From: Dastarcus helophoroides | Lineage: Eukaryota > Arthropoda > Insecta > Coleoptera > Bothrideridae | NCBI GenBank assembly: GCA_028583605.1 | Contig: CM053326.1 | Coordinates: forward strand, 20,426,536-20,490,535 | Direction: 5' to 3' | DNA length: 64,000 nt | Part shown: piece after piece, positions 59,150-64,000 of the stretch | Numbering within the stretch: position 1 is the first letter of the stretch | Layout of the letters: each line of letters starts with the position of its first letter | Made by a program: the position numbers and the translations under genes | The notes under the pieces: model-generated | The model's database searches: none | Seen by the model: only the letters and a program-made list of their open reading frames with translations | What the model was told of the DNA's origin: nothing

Positions 59150-60208
59150 ATGTTTTCTCAAGAAGAATTGGTCGACATGGTTTACGCCTTGGGCAGTGCT
59201 GACAGAAATCCATTTCTTGCCTCAAGAATTTATGCCCAACGCTTTGCCGATCGGAGACATCCAAATTCGGCGGCATTCGCTAAATTGAGAGAGAGGTTTG
59301 AGCGAACTGGGAGTACGAAATACGAGAAAAAGGAGAGTAGAAAACCAACGACGCATGAAGAAAACCAAGTTTTAGTAGCGGCTGCTGTTGTCCAAGATCC
59401 GCATTTAAGTACCAGAATAATAAGCACGGAATTACAAATAAGTCAAACCTCGGTTTTATGAATCTTGCGTAAAAATAAGTTTCATCCGTATCGTGTCCAG
59501 CTAGTACAGGAACTCAATCAAGCTGATTTCAACAATCGAATGCAGTTTTGTGAGTGAGCGTTACGAGAACTACAAGAACAAAATGACTTTTTGGACAATG
59601 TACTATTTACCGACGAATGTACATTTCATAAGAACGGCTTCGTGGGAAGACACAACTCCCATTATTACCACACTGAAAATGCTCATTGGATAAGGCCCTT
59701 AGACCATCAGCATAGGTGGTCTCTGAATGTTTGGGGTGGTGTCATAGGAAGATTTGTTGTCGGACCACACTTCTTCAATGAACATTTGAATGCCAACAAT
59801 TACTTGCTTTTTTTGCAAAATCAATTGCCCGAAATGATAGACAATTTGCCTCTTGCTGCCGTGCGGCAAATGTGATTCCAACATGATGGGGCACCGGCAC
59901 ATTATTGAAGGGACGTAAGGGAGTTCCCCAATACACAATTCCCTAACAAGTGGATAGGAAGAGGAGGTCCAGTGGCATGGCCCGCAAGATGACCGGATTT
60001 AACTAAGCCAGACTTTTTCTTGTGGAATCATGTTAAGCAAGTTGTGTACCAGGAACCACCAACTACCAGAGAAGACATGATGGACCGGGTTCGTGTTGCT
60101 TTCCAAAATATCAATGAAAACGTCTTGGTGGATGTGAACAATTCTTTGCTACAGAAACTGCTCATTTGCCATCGTGAAGCTGGTGGTTATGTTGAACATT
60201 TAATTTAA
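59150..60208 (+). pseudogene. Transposase of DD41D type, one frame with five TGA stops
   Basis: From ATG 59150 to TAA 60208 a single frame of 352 codons, the usual length for the superfamily, has no frameshift but five in-frame stops, all TGA, at codons 104, 136, 242, 253 and 281. The N-terminus MFSQEELVDMVYALGSADRN is the helix-turn-helix region known from insect transposons of this type. Catalytic residues: Asp155 in VLFTDECTF, Asp246 in QHDGAPAH and Asp288 in LTKPDFFLWNHVK. The spacing between the last two, 41, puts it in the DD41D group. WGGVIG (about codon 200) is also typical. In the inverted right-end copy the codon matching 136 is TGG, so that stop is a G-to-A change from Trp. The codon 104 stop is shared by both copies. 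Dead as a coding gene. Confidence 0.9.
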
Positions 60209-60312
60209 TGTTATTATTACCATTGTTTATGTATTCTTCTTAATATTTGTTGCAACTTACTGTTACCGATTTATTTATTGTTTATTTACTTTCTTTAATG
60301 CTTTACACTGAA

Positions 60313-60849
60313 ATCCAATGATGATTTTCAGTATCGTGGTGTATCGTTTCCTTCCCACGAAGCGGTTCTTAAATGTTTGTACATTCGTTGGTAAATAGTA
60401 CAATATCCGAAACGGTCATTTTGTTCCTGCAGATTATGTAACGTCCATTCACACAACTGCATCGATTGTTAGTCAGCTTGATTGAGTTTTTGCACTAGCT
60501 AGGTGTGATACGGATGAAACTTGTTTTTACACAACAATCATGAAACCGATTTTTGGCTTATTTGTAATGTCACACTTATTCTTCTGGTTCTTAAGTGCGG
60601 ATCTTGGACAACAGCAGCCGCTACTAAAACTTGGTTTTCTTTATGCTTCGTTGGTTTTCTAAGCTCCTTTTTCTCGTATTTCGTACTACCAGTTCGCTCA
60701 AACCTCTCTCTCAATTTAGCGAATGCCGCCGAATTTGGATGTCTCCGATCGGCAAAGCGTTGGGCATAAATTCTTGAGGCAAGAAATGGATTTCTGTCAG
60801 CACTGCCCAAGGCGTAAACCATATCGACCAATTGTTCTTGAGAAAACAT
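60313..60849 (-). pseudogene. Inverted second copy of the transposase 5' part
   Basis: The - strand frame from 60849 gives MFSQEQLVDMVYALGSADRN and 83 more residues nearly identical to the + strand copy, to a TGA at 60538. Beyond it homology continues to 60313, with several changes and small indels. It lacks Asp246, Asp288 and everything after codon 180, so it is a 5' fragment that is part of the extended inverted end. Confidence 0.9.
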
Positions 60850-61590
60850 TGTCTTTCAGTACTAATACCAAGACCTCGCGACAACAATGCAATAAACTGT
60901 CAGTTATTGCCGGACAAACGAGACGAAACAAAATCGCGACATCCAGGGCTAATGCAATAATAGAAATTAGTTAAAATTTTTACAAAATTCTAAATTTCTC
61001 AAAAATTATTGGATGGAGGTGGCAATACCTGGTACCAAAAAAAAGGTAATTTAATTTTGCATCTGATAAGATAATCCAAGATAGGTGGTTCCATTTGAAA
61101 AAATTAAGTTATGCATGTTTGAACAACTGAAGAATTGAGTCGACCGATGTGAAGAAATTTAAGAAATCTTGCCAACAGCAAAGACGTAAACAAATACTCC
61201 ATTTCTTTCTGAATCCAAAACCGTATGCCACATAACTCTGAGTCATTGCGTTTGGAAAATATCGTTAATGGCGTCAAGCTCCGAAATCGTCAAATTTAAT
61301 CAAAAAAATGAAATTACGCGAAAACGGTTTAACTAAGGGCCTATGTCGGCTTAATAAATTCATATTCATTTTTAACAAGGAATCCAAAAATGTATAAATA
61401 CATAGAGTGTTCTATTTAAAATAAGAAAGTTGTGTTCATTTCCGGTGCAACCGGAAGGCCGCCATATTTGGCAATAATTTAAGGTTGTGGATAACTTTAT
61501 TTTGAACAACTTTTATTCAAAACATTTTTCGATATTTTGAACGATACGCCTACCAAAGACCGATTCTCGCTTAGTGACTCACCCTGTATA

Positions 61591-62649
61591 GTTAAAATTC
61601 CTAACTTTTACATTGAATACCTCGGCTTCCACACCGGCACGGCTTTTGTAATTTTGTGGATCTATGGATGACACTGTTAGTAACATCCGACACAAAAAAG
61701 AAAATCTATAGAAAAACAATTTACCTGTGAACTACCTCAAGATAGGATTCCAAATTTGGCGACTAATATCAAATGCTTGACGAAATTTGAGCGGGAATTC
61801 TCGAAAGAAAGTAAAATTGAAAATTTTAGTAGGAAAATAAAAAATCGAGAAAAAAATTAAAACTTGTGTCTGCTCTTAGACTCAAAGAGCCCATTCAGAA
61901 ATCGAGGCACACTTACGCGATAAGTTGAAATTTTATTGACCTCCGGCAAGTTTTCCCCCAACAGGCAGTTTAAGAACTAATTATGAGAAAACTTGCGAAA
62001 CACGGGAGAATTTTCGTCCGAACTCTAATTCGTTTTAGTAGGAAATGTGTAACACATCCTTTTGCGTTGGCATCAAAACTTTCTTTCCCCGTTGGCGAAT
62101 TTCCTTACATTTCATTTTACCCATGCACTCGGGGGAAATTCGTCAAAAAAAAACTGTCCTTATTTGAAATAAAGAGGTTCGAGTAATTTTTTTATGCCTT
62201 GTGATGTTGGGAATATTCATTTTCTAGGTCAAACGGAAGACAATACAAATCACACATGAAGGTGGCGGTTTTATCGATAAAAACAAAAACATTAGGGTTG
62301 ACCTTTAAAAATAATAATGAAAAGTAAAATTATTGATTTTTCAGCACACATGACACGGATACCTAATTATAATAAAACGACGACTTTGTGGAATCGTTTT
62401 GTTTAGATATATTAGATTATCGATCTTTATAGAAAACCGTCTGAACGTGTTTTATTGCCTTATCTACTTAATTAAGTTTCGTCATGATTCCAAACCGATA
62501 ATCAGGTCTGGACTGGGTATGAAACATTTGGGACACTTGGAGACGGTCGACCCTTCACTTTCAACGACATATCTACGCAAAATTTCGAAACTTTGACAAA
62601 TATTTTAATTTTAGAGCTTTACAAAAAATAGTCTAAAAAAATTGTATAT
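61591..62649. other. Mostly single-copy sequence
   Basis: 61890-62170 is less AT-rich. Frames of about 65 codons here have no support. No exon with splice signals matching the channel gene was found. Confidence 0.35.
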
Positions 62650-63268
62650 CAGTCAAATCTCCCTATAACGAACCTCCGTATATCAAATTCCTCTATATAA
62701 CTAAATTTTTTTATGGAACGCAACATTTTAAGGTAATTTGCACATAAAATTACCAGCCAGTTTAACGAACGCAATACCTCAATGCAGCGAATTTTTGAAC
62801 CAACATTTCTCAAGGTTTAATTAGTTTTTAAATGCCTCCGTTCAGAAAAGTTTTTTTATTTTTGGGATACCCATACCAAAGACTTTCTGAGGTTTAATTA
62901 GTTTTTGGTTGCATTCGATTCAGAAAAAGTTCTTAATTTTATTATACCCCATGTTAATGACTTTGTTGGCCTATCAGCACAAAAAGGATTTTCTATTTCA
63001 GTTGACTGTTTGTGCCAGAAGTGTAAGAAGAGTAAAACTGTCAAGAAATGTCGAAGAGAAAACCTTTAACACTCAGCGAAACAGTTCAATTGATAATCAG
63101 TGTTATGATCAGGGTTAAAAAAAATGACATCGCCAACAAGTTTAAAATCCCTGCAAACATATGAACTTTTACATGTGTTTTGTGTATTGCTACCTCCCTG
63201 TAACGAAAACTTCTCTATAACGAATTTCCTTCTAGGATTTAACAATTCGCTATAGAAAGGTTTGACTG
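62650..63268 (+). mobile_element. Pogo/Tigger-like deletion derivative, 619 bp
   Basis: Ends: CAGTCAAATCTCCCTATAAC on the left and, reversed, CAGTCAAACCTTTCTATAGC on the right, with TA after the right end (left TA altered). This is the usual terminus type of Tigger/pogo elements. Inner copies of the CTATAACGAA motif (63190-63230) are subterminal. An internal repeat TTTCT(C/G)A(A/G)GGTTTAATTAGTTTTT occurs at 62808-62830 and 62883-62908. Only a short coding remnant is left. Confidence 0.85.
63048..63160 (+). pseudogene. N-terminal remnant of a pogo/Tigger transposase
   Basis: ATG 63048 opens SKRKPLTLSETVQLIISV, then KKNDIANKFKIPAN, the psq-type helix-turn-helix that begins CENP-B/jerky/Tigger proteins. 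The frame ends soon after (stop near 63118 in one frame; homology continues to about 63160 after a frameshift). CENP-B-type domain and catalytic DDE domain are absent. The pogo-like element at 28553-30566 lacks just this end, but its termini differ, so the two belong to different families. Confidence 0.75.
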
Positions 63269-63861
63269 TATTTCAAAAAAACTTTTATAGAAAAAGAAAC
63301 TTTCTACGTTATCTCAGCATTTTGACTTATTTAGTAGTTCTTATGCTTTCAGCGAAATTTCAAACTTGAAACTCAACGTTTTGAAAAAAGTTCGAATCTC
63401 AAATTATAATTTCGAAACTGAAGTTAAAATGTTCAGATTTTTTCATGTAAATTATTTATTTCAAGATTTAAATCCTTTAGAAAAGTCTGTTTTATTTCTA
63501 ACTTTTTTTTTATTCTCAAAAATTATGTCACGTTTTGAAAAATGCTAAATATTGAACGAAAGATTAAAATCAAAATTATTAAAAATATAAATTTATTTAA
63601 AACATACTCTATTGAAAAAATACGATCGTAAAATTTGATAAACTTTATTTAAAAATTTGAAATTTATAAATATAAAAATTACTTCAATCTCGAAATTGCG
63701 ACGATAAATTGGAATGTTTGATGTTTTCTTGACTCTTAGCTGCAAATTTTTAAATACAATACTGAAAACTTTGGAATTTCTAAAAAAGTCAAAATATTGG
63801 AATCAAAGTCGAAATTTTATGAAAAGCATCGAACTTTTACGATCAAACTTTTTTTAAAGAA
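63269..63861. repeat. Degenerate AT-rich repeat field
   Basis: Low-complexity words; no gene. Confidence 0.5.
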
Positions 63862-64000
63862 ATACTACCTTGATCAAAAAGTTCCCGGAATAACCACCCT
63901 GTAGCGCTCCCATCGTTTTGATTTGAGTTTTTTTTTTTTGTTAAGTTGGTACATCTGTTGTTGATATTCCCTCCAAATCTTAGCGTCGTAGCTCGACATT
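63862..64000. mobile_element. Possible transposon end, cut by the window edge
   Basis: TACCTTGATCAAAAAGTTCC at about 63868, followed by a GC-richer block (CCACCCTGTAGCGCTCCCAT), looks like the terminus of another mariner-type element extending to the right. The opposite end is not in the window, so this rests on resemblance only. Confidence 0.35.

Larger units (their letters stand above)
58409..61590 (+). mobile_element. Tc1/mariner-superfamily transposon with 1.28-kb inverted ends
   Basis: The element covers 58411-61588 with TA duplications at 58409-58410 and 61589-61590. Terminus TACAGGGTGAGTCACTAAGC on both ends, inverted. Homology between the ends does not stop after the usual short repeat: 58411-59691 and 60313-61588 are reverse complements over about 1.28 kb, including the 5' flank and the first 180 or so codons of the transposase gene. 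The unique centre (59692-60312) has the rest of that gene. The right end is therefore an inverted copy of the 5' end, and the original 3' end is gone. Confidence 0.92.

Noticed and set aside
59150..60208. TGA used as a sense codon in the transposase
   Set aside because: The inverted copy has TGG at one of the sites, which shows ordinary mutation. Host exons use TGG for Trp, and other frames end normally.
1..64000. tRNA, rRNA, CRISPR arrays, prophage or bacterial operons
   Set aside because: Scanned by eye on both strands; none seen. Regular repeats present are tandem satellites, not spacer-repeat arrays.

Overview
This is a very AT-rich stretch of arthropod, most likely insect, nuclear DNA. 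Evidence for this: short exons with consensus GT/AG splice sites, a mariner, pogo/Tigger-like and hAT-like transposons, fragments of a non-LTR retrotransposon, and long degenerate AT-rich repeat fields. I see no bacterial-type genes, rRNA, tRNA or CRISPR. I cannot name the species.

The only host gene I recognise is the 5' part of a Kv7/KCNQ-type voltage-gated potassium channel gene on the + strand. Two exons encode the segment just before transmembrane helix S1: 36402-36588 ([17 protein letters not shown]) and 51996-52397 (TYVFLEHPVGWLCFFYHF). Both stop in the same codon phase at the same point of the protein, directly before a GTAAGT donor, so they look like alternatives that splice to one shared S1 exon right of the window. 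Phases link 36402-36588 back to small exons at 31042-31146 and 23382-23483, where a start codon at 23447 has good context. They link 51996-52397 back to 51335-51496 and perhaps a GC-rich exon near 45.2 kb. The window would then be two alternative N-terminal modules separated by introns full of repeats.

Layout: 1-8738 AT-rich sequence and a large rearranged inverted repeat; 9-12 kb mostly single-copy intron with a possible 5' leader exon end at 11856; 12-16 kb LINE fragment, tandem repeat, AT-rich fields and ribozyme-like repeats; 17.0-18.2 kb dead mariner; 18.2-20.6 kb single-copy; 20.6-27.2 kb AT-rich fields with more ribozyme-like repeats, exon 1 and a foldback MITE; 27.2-30.6 kb foldback element interrupted by a pogo-like element; 31-40 kb exons, AT-rich fields, LINE fragment and single-copy islands; 40.5-44.4 kb AT-rich field; 45-52.4 kb module B exons, a compound palindrome and a hAT-like element loaded with low-complexity DNA; 52.6-58.2 kb tandem AT-rich repeats and a SINE-like pair; 58.4-61.6 kb a DD41D mariner-type element with 1.28-kb inverted ends; 62.6-64 kb pogo remnant, AT-rich DNA and one more transposon end.

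The most interesting non-coding signal is a short retroposon family (eight copies, mostly 105-245 bp). Several copies have 9-13 bp target duplications and a T-run at the left end, meaning a poly(A) tail on the - strand. Its inverted halves carry what reads as a hammerhead ribozyme core (CTGAAGA, stem II, GAAA, self-complementary ACGCGT, T), with compensating stem changes between copies.
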